From: Altibacter sp. HG106 | Lineage (GTDB): Bacteria > Bacteroidota > Bacteroidia > Flavobacteriales > Flavobacteriaceae | Reading direction: 5' to 3' | DNA length: 64,000 nucleotides | Assembly: GCF_028561755.1 (NCBI RefSeq) | Contig: NZ_JAQQTD010000004.1 | Coordinates: forward strand, 62,001-126,000 | Shown here: piece by piece, positions 7,492 through 16,800 of the stretch | How the letters are laid out: each line of letters opens with the position of its first letter | Position numbering within the stretch: position 1 is the stretch's first letter | Made by a program: the position numbers and the translations under genes | The notes under the pieces: generated by a model | Seen by the model: the letters and a program-made list of their open reading frames with translations, nothing else | Databases searched by the model: none | What the model was told of the DNA's origin: nothing

Positions 7492-9174
7492 ATGGCAAAA
7501 GAAGACTCGCTCAATTTTATTGAGCATATTATTGAAGATGATTTAAAAGGAAGTTACACGCCAGCAAGCCTGCGTTTTCGATTTCCTCCGGAACCTAATG
7601 GATACCTGCATATTGGGCACGCCTCGTCTATTTGTTTGAATTTCGGACTCGGTGAAACATACAACGCCCCGGTGAATCTCCGTTTTGACGATACCAACCC
7701 GGCCAAAGAAGAGCAGGAATTTGTAGATGCCATCAAACGTGATATTTCCTGGTTAGGGTTCGAATGGGCTGAAGAACGGTATGCTTCCGATTACTTTCAG
7801 CAATTATACGACTGGGCCGTACAACTCATCAAAGACGATAAGGCCTATGTAGATTCACAATCTTCCATTTTAATTGCGGAACAAAAAGGCACTCCCAACG
7901 AACCCGGTGTTGAAAGTCCGTTTCGCAATCGTCCGGTGGAAGAATCGTTAGCGCTTTTCGAACAAATGAAGAATGGGGAGGTGGGTGAAGGCAGCCATGT
8001 GTTGCGCGCCAAGATCGATATGGCTTCTGGGAATATGCTTATGCGAGATCCTGTGATGTATCGGGTGCTTCATAAACCACACCACCGTACCGGAACCGAC
8101 TGGAAAATTTTTCCTATGTACGATTGGACCCATGGAGAAAGCGATTATATCGAACAGGTTTCCCATTCGCTGTGTACCCTGGAATTTTTACCCCACCGCG
8201 AACTGTACGATTGGTTTTTAGACCAGGTTTACGACCCTAAGAAACTGCGACCCAAACAGCGAGAATTCGCAAGAAGAAATTTAAGTCATACCGTAGTAAG
8301 CAAACGAAAATTATTGAAACTGGTGGAAGAAGGCGTCGTTTCCGGCTGGGATGATCCTCGTATGCCCACCATTTCTGGCTTGCGCCGAAGAGGGTATACG
8401 CCAGAATCCATTCGGAATTTTGCCGACAGCATTGGCGTAGGAAAACGCGAAAATCTAATTGATGTTTCACATTTGGAATTCAATGTACGTGAAGATCTAA
8501 ACAAACGTGCGCCACGTGTAATGACCGTTTTAGATCCGTTGAAGGTAGTCATCACCAATTATCCCGAAGACAAGGAAGAGTGGCTAACGGCAGAAAATAA
8601 CCCGGAAGATGAAGCGGCTGGGGATCGTGAGGTGCCTTTTTCAAGAGAAATTTATATTGAACAGGAAGATTTTCGTGAAGAAGCCAATCGGAAATTTTTC
8701 CGTCTGAAGCTGGGGAAGGAAGTCCGACTCAAAAATGCATATATCATTCAAGCCGACTCAGTAGAAAAAGACGCCGATGGAAATGTGACCACGGTGTATT
8801 GTACCTATGATGAAGAGAGTCGAAGCGGAAGCGGTACCGAAGCTTCTCAGCGAAAGGTAAAAGGAACCTTACATTGGGTTTCTGCCAAGCACGCGCTTCC
8901 GGTGGAGGTGCGTTTATATGATCGTTTGTTTACTGATCCCGCTCCGGATGCTCATAAGGAAAAAGACTTCATGGAGTTTATCAACCCAGATTCCTTGGAA
9001 GTGATCACCGCCTATGCGGAACCGAGTTTAGCCGACCTGAAAGTAGAGGATAAAGTGCAGTTTCAACGATTGGGATATTTCACCGTAGACCGGGATTCTT
9101 CCGAAGAAAAAAAGGTTTTTAATCGAACTGTACCATTACGAGATTCGTGGGCCAAACTAGACACCAATAGCTGA
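7492..9174 (+). CDS. glnS: Glutaminyl-tRNA synthetase
   Basis: Class I aminoacyl-tRNA synthetase charging tRNA-Gln, 560 aa. The HIGH motif is in PPEPNGYLHIGHASS near residue 36 and the KMSKS equivalent is VVSKRKLLKLV near 268. The Gln-specific DWTHGESDYIEQVSHSLCTLEF is present, and the C-terminal anticodon-binding beta-barrels span about 340-550. GlnRS in Bacteroidota is a known acquisition; with GltX also in this window, direct charging of tRNA-Gln is expected rather than a sole GatCAB route. It is preceded by its own promoter. Confidence 0.97.
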   Translation: MAKEDSLNFIEHIIEDDLKGSYTPASLRFRFPPEPNGYLHIGHASSICLNFGLGETYNAPVNLRFDDTNPAKEEQEFVDAIKRDISWLGFEWAEERYASDYFQQLYDWAVQLIKDDKAYVDSQSSILIAEQKGTPNEPGVESPFRNRPVEESLALFEQMKNGEVGEGSHVLRAKIDMASGNMLMRDPVMYRVLHKPHHRTGTDWKIFPMYDWTHGESDYIEQVSHSLCTLEFLPHRELYDWFLDQVYDPKKLRPKQREFARRNLSHTVVSKRKLLKLVEEGVVSGWDDPRMPTISGLRRRGYTPESIRNFADSIGVGKRENLIDVSHLEFNVREDLNKRAPRVMTVLDPLKVVITNYPEDKEEWLTAENNPEDEAAGDREVPFSREIYIEQEDFREEANRKFFRLKLGKEVRLKNAYIIQADSVEKDADGNVTTVYCTYDEESRSGSGTEASQRKVKGTLHWVSAKHALPVEVRLYDRLFTDPAPDAHKEKDFMEFINPDSLEVITAYAEPSLADLKVEDKVQFQRLGYFTVDRDSSEEKKVFNRTVPLRDSWAKLDTNS

Positions 9175-9276
9175 TTTTAAGAGTTTTTGGCAAAAAAAAT
9201 AGCGCTTTAAGAAATCTTTACAAGTTCTATTTTTACTATTAACCGGTTATTAACAGCGCTCCCGTGCCCTGCGGCG

Positions 9277-9284
9277 TATCTTTG
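9277..9284 (+). promoter_or_regulatory. -7 box for the YtxH cassette
   Basis: TATCTTTG, a TAnnTTTG match 27 nt before the YtxH-family start. No good TTG lies at -33. Confidence 0.5.
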
Positions 9285-9311
9285 TATCAAATAACTTAAA
9301 CAAAAACTATT

Positions 9312-9695
9312 ATGGCATCGAATACAGGACAAACCCTATTAGCATTATTGACCGGAGCCGCCATTGGTGCCGGAATCGGAATCTTATACGCACCTGATAA
9401 AGGCGAAAAGACCCGTAAAAAAATTAGTAAAGAAGCGAAAAAGGCGCAAAAACGAATCAACCAACAAGCGCAGGAGACGGCCTCCACCATCAGCGAAAAA
9501 GCACGTGTCGCTAAACTTAACTTTGAACAAAAACTGGAAGATACCTTATCCTCTGCTAGCTACAAGGCGGATGATATTTTGGTTGCTATGGAAGAAAAAT
9601 TAGAAGCGCTTCGAAAGCAGAACGCAAAACTTCAGAAAGAAGCGGCTGTTGAAAAAGCAAAAACAACAGCTAAGAAAGCAACGACCTCAGCATAA
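9312..9695 (+). CDS. YtxH domain-containing protein
   Basis: A 127-aa protein with an N-terminal glycine-rich hydrophobic segment (LLALLTGAAIGAGIGILYAPDKG, residues about 7-30), the defining YtxH motif, followed by a Lys/Glu/Ala-rich helical region likely to form a coiled coil. Members are associated with envelope stress in Firmicutes; in Bacteroidota the function is unknown. It is first of a three-gene cassette with a holin-like membrane protein 2 nt downstream and a small protein overlapping that one. Confidence 0.85.
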   Translation: MASNTGQTLLALLTGAAIGAGIGILYAPDKGEKTRKKISKEAKKAQKRINQQAQETASTISEKARVAKLNFEQKLEDTLSSASYKADDILVAMEEKLEALRKQNAKLQKEAAVEKAKTTAKKATTSA

Positions 9696-9697
9696 GT

Positions 9698-10132
9698 ATG
9701 CCCTTAGATTCCATTACAAAGAAGTTAGAGCAAAACGCTACTAAAACGCAAGAATACGTAACCAATACAGCGGAGTACTACAAACTCCGCTTATTTAAAT
9801 CGTCTATGCAGTTTACCACGCGATTGGTAAATTTTTTAGTATTGGGAAGCGTTGGACTTTTTGTTCTATTCTTTTTTTCCATTGGAATCGCCTTGTGGAT
9901 GGGAAGCTTTTTTGAGGAGCGCTATACGGGATACTTTATTCTAGCAGGATTTTATGCAATCGTATTCGTACTTCTCTTAATTTTTGCGAGGAAGCCGCTG
10001 GAACGTGCCTTGATACGCAAGTTTTCAGACCTTATCGTAGATGACGATGGCTTTACGCCGAAAGAACGCGTGGAGAATAGAGAAATTAAAGAATCACAAA
10101 TGCAAAACCCCCACGAGGATGAAACAGTATAA
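9698..10132 (+). CDS. Phage-holin-like membrane protein (DUF1469 type)
   Basis: A 144-aa protein with two strong TM helices (about residues 45-70 and 82-103) separated by a short loop, an amphipathic N-terminus, and an acidic C-terminus. This layout matches the Phage_holin_3_6/DUF1469 family found widely in non-phage loci. No phage genes are near, so it is a resident envelope protein and not part of a prophage. It sits between the YtxH protein and the 78-aa protein and is surely co-transcribed. The molecular role is unknown. Confidence 0.7.
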   Translation: MPLDSITKKLEQNATKTQEYVTNTAEYYKLRLFKSSMQFTTRLVNFLVLGSVGLFVLFFFSIGIALWMGSFFEERYTGYFILAGFYAIVFVLLLIFARKPLERALIRKFSDLIVDDDGFTPKERVENREIKESQMQNPHEDETV

Positions 10133-10355
10133 TTCGTTTGATGAAATCGACAAGGATCTTCATTGGTTGCGGCTCCAATCGGAAATTGATAAGGAGGAGC
10201 TAAAATTGTCGATGCACGAAACCAAGGAAAGTTTCTCACTGCCTAGCATGACCACTACCATTATTGGAAGCGCTGCAACAGCAGGACTTTTAATGCGGGT
10301 GTTGGCGCCTGTATTAGGCTACGGAATTAAGAAAATAGTAAAAAAGTATAGCTAA
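10119..10355 (+). CDS. Small conserved-type hypothetical protein
   Basis: A 78-aa product starting at the ATG that overlaps the preceding gene by 14 nt; an upstream in-frame ATG would overlap much further and is less likely. The N-terminal half is charged (FDEIDKDLHWLRLQSEIDKEELK). The C-terminal half has a small hydrophobic segment (IIGSAATAGLLMRVLAPVLGYGI) and a basic tail. It looks like a membrane-anchored partner of the YtxH and holin-like proteins. I do not recognise a named family. Confidence 0.7.
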   Translation: MKQYNSFDEIDKDLHWLRLQSEIDKEELKLSMHETKESFSLPSMTTTIIGSAATAGLLMRVLAPVLGYGIKKIVKKYS

Positions 10356-10385
10356 TCTCCCTATAAAACTAGTATTAGTAGACTG

Positions 10386-10413
10386 AAAAGGGCCGGAAAT
10401 TCCGGCTCTTTTC
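10386..10413. terminator. Bidirectional intrinsic terminator
   Basis: GCCGGAA-A-TTCCGGC forms a near-perfect GC-rich stem flanked by AAAAGG on the left and CTCTTTTC on the right. It lies between the convergent YtxH cassette and the SPFH gene and can serve both. Confidence 0.85.
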
Positions 10414-11394
10414 TTATTCGTCATCGTATCCACTACTAGGGGGTTTCCGCTTGGTAGCTTTCGGTGTAATTCCTCTGGCTTCGTTTTGCTTTTTCATTTC
10501 TTCTCCAATCTTATTACTAGCGACGAAGGAGGCGATCATATCATTCAACATATTACTGCCTGCTTGCGGAGAGTTTGGCAATAAAATAAGGTTGGTATTG
10601 GTTTCTTCTCCAATCGATTGTAAGGTGTCGTAGTGTTGTGTTACCACAATAAGTGCCGAAGCTTCCTGAGAGTTGATCCCCACATTGTTCAACACATCTA
10701 CACTTTCTTCAAGTCCGCGCGCAATCTCTCGACGCTGATCGGCAATACCTTGTCCTTGCAGGCGCTTGCTCTCCGCTTCGGCACGAGCCTTGGCGACGAT
10801 CTTGATACGCTCTGCCTCTGCCTCGTATTCGGCGGCTACTTTTTCCCGTTCAGCCGCATTAATACGGTTCATCGCTGCTTTTACCTGTACGTCCGGGTCG
10901 ATATCGGTTACCAGAGTTTTAATAATGTCGTATCCATAATCGATCATCGCATCATTGAGTTCGGTTTTTACCGCAATAGCAATGTCGTCTTTCCGTTCAA
11001 AAACGTCATCCAATTTCATCTTCGGAACCTCTGCGCGAACTACGTCAAAGACGTAAGACGTAATTTGATCGTGCGGATTCTGAAGTTTGTAGAAGGCGTC
11101 ATATACCTTATCGCGAATTACTTGAAATTGTACGGAAATCTTTAATCGAACAAACACGTCATCTTTGGTCTTGGTTTCTACGATCACATCCAGTTGCTGA
11201 ATTTTTAGATTGATGCGCCCCGCAATACGATCGAAAACAGGGATTTTAAACTGCAAGCCCGAGTTGCGTATGCTTTGAAACCTTCCGAAGCGTTCAATCA
11301 CCGCAGCGGTCTGTTGTTTAACAATGAAGATCCCCGAAAGAAGGATCAGAAACCCGATGACAATCAAAGGAATAAGAAAGACAAAACCGCCCAT
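10414..11394 (-). CDS. SPFH/Band 7 domain protein (stomatin/QmcA-like)
   Basis: A 326-aa membrane-anchored protein with one N-terminal TM helix (residues about 4-24), a Band 7/SPFH domain (about 25-200; FIVKQQTAAVIERFGRF, LDVIVETKTKDDVFVRL), then an Ala/Glu-rich coiled coil with AEAERIKIVAKARAEAES typical of stomatin and QmcA proteins. Homologues form oligomeric membrane microdomains, sometimes with FtsH or NfeD partners. No nfeD neighbour is present here. The basic, Pro-rich C-terminus (TPKATKRKPPSSG) is of unknown use. Confidence 0.9.
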   Translation of the reverse strand: MGGFVFLIPLIVIGFLILLSGIFIVKQQTAAVIERFGRFQSIRNSGLQFKIPVFDRIAGRINLKIQQLDVIVETKTKDDVFVRLKISVQFQVIRDKVYDAFYKLQNPHDQITSYVFDVVRAEVPKMKLDDVFERKDDIAIAVKTELNDAMIDYGYDIIKTLVTDIDPDVQVKAAMNRINAAEREKVAAEYEAEAERIKIVAKARAEAESKRLQGQGIADQRREIARGLEESVDVLNNVGINSQEASALIVVTQHYDTLQSIGEETNTNLILLPNSPQAGSNMLNDMIASFVASNKIGEEMKKQNEARGITPKATKRKPPSSGYDDE

Positions 11395-11418
11395 AATACT
11401 GAATTTAAGTTTTAAACG

Positions 11419-11448
11419 TTTGAATATACGAAATTAAGGGTAGCTTTG
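11419..11448 (+). promoter_or_regulatory. Promoter for the outer-membrane barrel gene
   Basis: TTTG, an 18-nt spacer, then TAGCTTTG. Both elements and their spacing agree with the Bacteroidota promoter pattern. The -7 box ends 19 nt before the ATG. Confidence 0.7.
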
Positions 11449-11467
11449 CCCTTATAATTTTTCAACT

Positions 11468-12127
11468 ATGAGTCTTCAAAGAGTAGTTTTTGTTACGGTT
11501 CTTATGATCGTAACCACCACGGTTTTCAGCCAACGGCGATTCGAGGAATACAATCGGCTAGGTCTTACCGGAGGGGTTAATTTATTTGATATTCAAACGG
11601 ACCAATTTTTGACCTCACAAGGTACTGGGGTGACAGCCGAGTTTACAACCCGGGGCTCTTTTTACAATAATTTCGACTTGATCTACGGAATAGGATTCTA
11701 TCAACAGAACGTAGACATTTCAACCTATGTGTTTTTCAGTGAACCCGAAATGACCCCTTACACCATCTCGGGTGTACAGGTGAAGTTGTTAGGAAGCTAC
11801 AATATTATTCAACATCATCTAAGTCTAGAGTTTGGTCCCATACTGCATATCAACGGCAAAATGAAACTCAAGAACAGTGAAGATGAAGAACGCCTAGTGA
11901 CGGGTTATAATGGTATCCTTTCTCAAGATCTAGAGGATATCACCAAGGTCAATTTTCGAGTTATGGGCGGTATTACTGCCGGACTCAAAAGTTTTCGCTT
12001 GAGCGCGCACTATCAATACGGCGTAACCAATATGTTAAATAAACTCAACGAGCAAAATTTTGCCGAAGAGCGTGATTTTGAAGGAAAAAGCAGCACCATT
12101 GTGCTCACCGGCACCTTCTACTTTTAA
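11468..12127 (+). CDS. Outer-membrane beta-barrel protein
   Basis: A 219-aa secreted protein with a Sec signal peptide (about residues 1-21, ending VFS-Q). Alternating hydrophobic/aromatic strands follow (LGLTGGVNLFDI, FDLIYGIGFYQQNVDIS, LSLEFGPILHING, FRVMGGITAGLKSFRLSAHYQYG). The last residue is an aromatic Phe in STIVLTGTFYF, as in outer-membrane barrels. The pattern resembles the PorT/small barrel group of Bacteroidota. The function is unknown. Its stop codon interlocks with that of the convergent gltX in the palindrome TTAA. Confidence 0.75.
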   Translation: MSLQRVVFVTVLMIVTTTVFSQRRFEEYNRLGLTGGVNLFDIQTDQFLTSQGTGVTAEFTTRGSFYNNFDLIYGIGFYQQNVDISTYVFFSEPEMTPYTISGVQVKLLGSYNIIQHHLSLEFGPILHINGKMKLKNSEDEERLVTGYNGILSQDLEDITKVNFRVMGGITAGLKSFRLSAHYQYGVTNMLNKLNEQNFAEERDFEGKSSTIVLTGTFYF

Positions 12128-13638
12128 GCTTGTGATGCAATAAAACGGCGCATTCGCGCGGTCGTTTCTCCTTTTCCGAGGAGCGAAACGATTTCAAACA
12201 CATCAGGGCCTTGCATGGCTCCCACCAGAGAAAGGCGTAATGGCATCATCACCTTGCCAAAACCAATCTCATTGTCAACAATCCACCCTTTTATAGCATC
12301 GGACACAGAAGCGGCGGTAAAGGGAGTGGTTCCCTCAACAAGGGTAATGACCTTTTCTAAAAGAGAAGCGGTATCTTCTTTCCAGGCCTTTTTTAAGGCC
12401 TTTTCGTCATAGGTGTCAGGGGCCAGAAAAAAGAAATATCCTTGCTCCCAAAAATCGGCAACAAAGGTTGCGCGTTCTTTTAATAGCGCTACTATATGGT
12501 GTAGGTCATCGTCGTAGCGGATGTTTTTTTCATCCTGAAGAAAGCTTCGGAATTGAGCTGTCAACAATCCCTCATCCATCTGCTGTAGGTAATGATGTTG
12601 AAACCACTTGGTTTTTTCAGGATCGAATTTGGCACCCGATTTATTCACCCGACTTAAATCGAACGCCTCCACCAATTCATTCAGCGTAAATAACTCTTGT
12701 TCAGATCCGGGATTCCAGCCCAAAAGCGCCAGCATATTGATCACCGCTTCTGGAAGATATCCCTCTTCTCGATATCCGGCAGAAACGCTCCCGTCTGCAG
12801 CTTTCCATTCTAACGGAAATACCGGAAAGCCTAATTTTTCACCATCTCGCTTACTTAGTTTTCCTTTGCCTACAGGTTTCATAATGAGGGGTAAATGCGC
12901 AAATTCTGGGGCCTCCCAGCCAAAAGCGCGGTAGAGCAATAGGTGCAAGGGAAGCGAGGGCAACCATTCTTCCCCACGAATAACATGCGTAATTTCCATC
13001 AAGTGATCATCCACAATATTAGCCATGTGGTAGGTTGGCATTCCATCACTTTTAAACAGCACCTTATCATCCATGGTAGCGGTGTTGACTTCCATCGCAC
13101 CGCGAATACGATCTGAAAAGGCCAGTGTTTCGTTTTCCGGAGTCTTAAAGCGTACGACGAAGGGTGCTGCAGCGTCAATTCTTTGTTGTGTCTCTTCTGC
13201 TGAAAGTGTTAACGAATTCTCCAGCGTGTTTCTGGTGCGTGCATCATAGCTAAAAGCCCCTCCGCTCGCCTCGGCTCCTTTCCGAAGCGCTTCCAACGAT
13301 TCAGAAGAATCAAAAGCATAGTATGCGTGCCCGGATTCGATGAGTTGGTCTACGTAGGTTTTGTACAGGTTTTTACGTTCGCTTTGTCGGTAAGGACCAA
13401 ACTCACCACGCTTATTGGGGCCTTCGTCTGGAGCAATGTTTAACCATTTCAAGGCCTCTAAAATGTACGTTTCGGCTCCCGGAACATAACGCGTTTGGTC
13501 GGTGTCCTCAATTCTCAACACAAAAGTGCCCTGATGCTTTTTGGCAAATAAATAATTAAAAAGGGCGGTGCGAACGCCACCTATGTGGAGGGGTCCGGTG
13601 GGGCTGGGTGCAAAACGTACACGTACTTTATTAGACAT
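12124..13638 (-). CDS. gltX: Glutamyl-tRNA synthetase
   Basis: Class I synthetase charging tRNA-Glu, 504 aa. The HIGH motif is in RFAPSPTGPLHIGGVRTALFN at the N-terminus and the KMSKS equivalent is GKGKLSKRDGEKLGFPVFPL. The C-terminal third is the helical anticodon-binding domain. The start chosen is the ATG giving MSNKVRVRF. A farther upstream in-frame ATG would lie 5' of the -7 box found on this strand and so cannot be the start if that promoter is used. Confidence 0.96.
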   Translation of the reverse strand: MSNKVRVRFAPSPTGPLHIGGVRTALFNYLFAKKHQGTFVLRIEDTDQTRYVPGAETYILEALKWLNIAPDEGPNKRGEFGPYRQSERKNLYKTYVDQLIESGHAYYAFDSSESLEALRKGAEASGGAFSYDARTRNTLENSLTLSAEETQQRIDAAAPFVVRFKTPENETLAFSDRIRGAMEVNTATMDDKVLFKSDGMPTYHMANIVDDHLMEITHVIRGEEWLPSLPLHLLLYRAFGWEAPEFAHLPLIMKPVGKGKLSKRDGEKLGFPVFPLEWKAADGSVSAGYREEGYLPEAVINMLALLGWNPGSEQELFTLNELVEAFDLSRVNKSGAKFDPEKTKWFQHHYLQQMDEGLLTAQFRSFLQDEKNIRYDDDLHHIVALLKERATFVADFWEQGYFFFLAPDTYDEKALKKAWKEDTASLLEKVITLVEGTTPFTAASVSDAIKGWIVDNEIGFGKVMMPLRLSLVGAMQGPDVFEIVSLLGKGETTARMRRFIASQA

Positions 13639-13654
13639 AGTCAACATTTGCGGA

Positions 13655-13662
13655 CAAAGGTA
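13655..13662 (-). promoter_or_regulatory. -7 box for gltX
   Basis: Minus-strand TACCTTTG, 16 nt upstream of the chosen gltX start. It supports the shorter gltX start over the upstream ATG. Confidence 0.55.
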
Positions 13663-13840
13663 GCCATTCAACAGCATATTTTCATGCGAGAAGACGGGAT
13701 TTCATTGCGATGGAAGCGATATAGGTCTTGCCGTATATGATTTTTGTGAAATGTTCGTTTTCCTAACAGCAGTGATTAGCAATAATTCATGGGTTAGGTA
13801 TAATTTTTGTTACATTTAATACCTGTAATAACAACAAGTA

Positions 13841-16800
13841 GTGAGCACCTTTTCTCTTATTCAGAAAAAACTGGAAAGCTTTATCAGGAAGTATTATACC
13901 AACGAACTGATTAAAGGGGTGCTGTTATTCCTCGCAATAGGCCTTTTATATTTATTACTAACCTTATTGGTGGAATACTTTTTATGGCTTAATTCTGCGG
14001 GACGACGCCTGTTGTTTTGGCTCGTAATCGCTGTGGAAGGGGTGTTGTTTGTCCGTTTTATAGCGTTTCCGCTGCTGAAACTATTCAAACTACAACACGG
14101 GATCGGCCATGTAGAGGCTTCCAAAATTATCGGAAATCACTTTCCGGAGGTCAGTGACCGTTTGTTGAATGTCATTCAGTTAAATCAAAATCAAAGACAA
14201 AGTGAGTTATTAGCAGCGAGTATCGACCAAAAAGCGTCCGAGCTGCAACCCATACCGTTCCAGCGGGCGGTAAACTTCAAGACAAATGCAAAATACCTGA
14301 AGTATTTAGCCATCCCAGTGGTGGTATTCATCATTTTTAGTCTATGGGGCGATGGGGATCTTTTCCGAAGCAGTTACGAACGTGTGGTTAATTATGACAC
14401 CGCCTACGAACCGCCGGCACCTTTTGTGTTTACTGTAACCAACGACCGCTTGACAGCCATTGAGAACAAGCCCTTTACGCTTACCGTTCAAACCGAAGGA
14501 GAAGTGGTTCCAGAACAGGTGAGCATTCAATTTGAGCAGGAGCGCTACTATCTGCAGCCGGTAGCACCTGGCGTATTTGAATATACCTTTTTACAGCCAG
14601 AGGACGAGGTGTCTTTTCAGTTGAACGCTAATGGTGTGACCTCGGTTCCGTATACTCTAACAGTTATTAAAACACCGTCGCTAGTAGGGTTTGAACTTTG
14701 GTTAGACTATCCGTCACATACCGGAATTCGTGACGAAGCATTGGCAAACACCGGAAATGCAACCATCCCGGAAGGAACGATGGTTACCTGGCAAGTGACA
14801 GCTAATAATACCGAAACAGTGCATATCAAAACGGCTGATTCTGCCTATGCAATGACGGGAGAGGAGTCCGACTTTCGTTTTGATAAACGTATTTACCGTA
14901 ATTTGGATTATTCCATCACAACATCCAACCAGGACCTACAGGACTACGAAAATTTGGCCTTTACCTTGGGCGTCATTAAAGATCAATATCCGGACATCGA
15001 TCTTTCTTCTAAAATTGATAGCCTGGATGCGACGACAACCTATTTCTTAGGAGAGGTGAGTGATGACTACGGACTCACAAAGCTTCAGCTGGTGTATTAC
15101 CCGATAGAGAATCCCGAGGTGAAAGAACGCCTACCGCTGCCCGTCAACACCACCACAGTCGATCAATTTGTGTGCGCCTTCCCTTCAGAACTAAAACTAT
15201 CGGAAGGAACATCGTATGAATATTATTTTGAAGTCTTCGACAATGATGCTATTCACGGCAATAAGTCAAGCAAGTCAGGAGTGTACACCTATCGGAAACT
15301 GACGAAAGAAGAGGAAGAGCAACAACAATTAGAGAATCAGGAAGAGTCTATTGAAGGGATGGACAATACGCTTCAGAAGATGAAGGATCAGGAGAATGCG
15401 CTACGAGAGCTGTCAAACCTTCAGAAGGAGAAAAAGGAACTTAATTGGAACGACAAAAAGAAATTAGAGAACTTTATCAAACGACAGCAACAACAAGAAG
15501 GGATGATGAAGAAATTCTCTAAAGAGCTTCAGAAAAACTTAGAGCAATTTCAGCCGGAAGAAGAAAAGGATCCTTTTAAAGAGCAATTAGAGGAGCGATT
15601 GAAGGAAAACGAAGAACAGTTAGAGGAGAATGAAAAGCTGTTAGAAGAACTACAACGGCTTCAGGAAAAAATACAAAAAGAAGAACTTACCGAGAAGCTG
15701 GAAAATCTCGCTAAGCAGAATAAAAACCAAGAACGAAATCTGGAACAGTTGCTGGAACTTACCAAACGATACTACGTAACCAAGAAAGCCGAAAAGCTTG
15801 CTGAGGAAATGTATAAGCTGGGGGAGGAGCAAGAGGCGCTTTCCGAAAAGGAGGAGTCTGAAAACACCAAAGAAGCCCAGGAAAGATTAAACGAGAAATT
15901 CGACACGCTGAAGGAAGAAATGAAATCGCTTCAAAAGGAGAATAAAGCCCTTAAAGAGCCCATGAAATTACCAGATAATGCAGAAAAGCAACAGGAAGTG
16001 AGCGACGAACAACGGCAGGCCACTCAGAAGTTAGATCAAAAAGACAGCAAGGGAGCTCAAAAGAACCAAAAGAAGGCGGGGCAAAAAATGAAGCAGATGG
16101 GGCAACAAATGCAGTCGAGCATGTCGGCCGGGCAAATGGAAACCATTCAGGAGGATGTGGAAATGTTGCGTCAGATTTTAGATAATTTGGTGGTCTTTTC
16201 GTTGGAACAGGAGGCGCTCATGGATACGTTTAAGGAGATTGATTATGGAAGCGCTACCTTTGGCAGCAAGCTGAATGTTCAGAACGATCTTAAGTTAAAT
16301 TTCCAGCATATTGATGATAGTCTGTTTGCCTTATCTCTCCGGCAACCGATGATAAGTACCACCATCAATGAATCCCTTACGGAAACGCAGTATAATTTGG
16401 ATAAATCGTTAGAACGGTTGGCAGAAAATCAACTGCGGCAAGGGTTAGCAAATCAACAGTATGTGATCACTGGATCGAATGAATTGGCGGTAATCCTTAG
16501 CGATTTACTAGGAAATATGCAGAACCAAATGATGCAGGCTGCTGGAATGGGCTCTGGACAAGGGCAGGGACAGGGACAAGGATTCCAACTTCCGGATATC
16601 ATTCAGCAGCAACAAAGTCTTTCTGAAAAAATGAAAGAAGGCATGGGGCAAAAAAGCGGAAAACAAGGTCAGGGTCAGGAGGGCGAAGGTGAAGGCCAAG
16701 GTCAAGGAGAGGGCCAAGGCAATGGTCAAGGAGAAGGACAGGGCCAGGGAAACAACGGCAAGGGCTCCCAAGGAAATGAAGGAAACGGGGGTAATGATGG

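Noticed and set aside
9698-10132. Holin-like gene as evidence of a prophage
   Set aside because: No integrase, capsid, tail, lysin or att-like repeats are nearby, and the gene is embedded in an operon of resident envelope proteins.
10633-11145. 170-codon plus-strand open frame antisense to the SPFH gene
   Set aside because: The SPFH gene on the other strand is clear. The frame has the cysteine- and leucine-rich look of a reverse-strand shadow and no family match.
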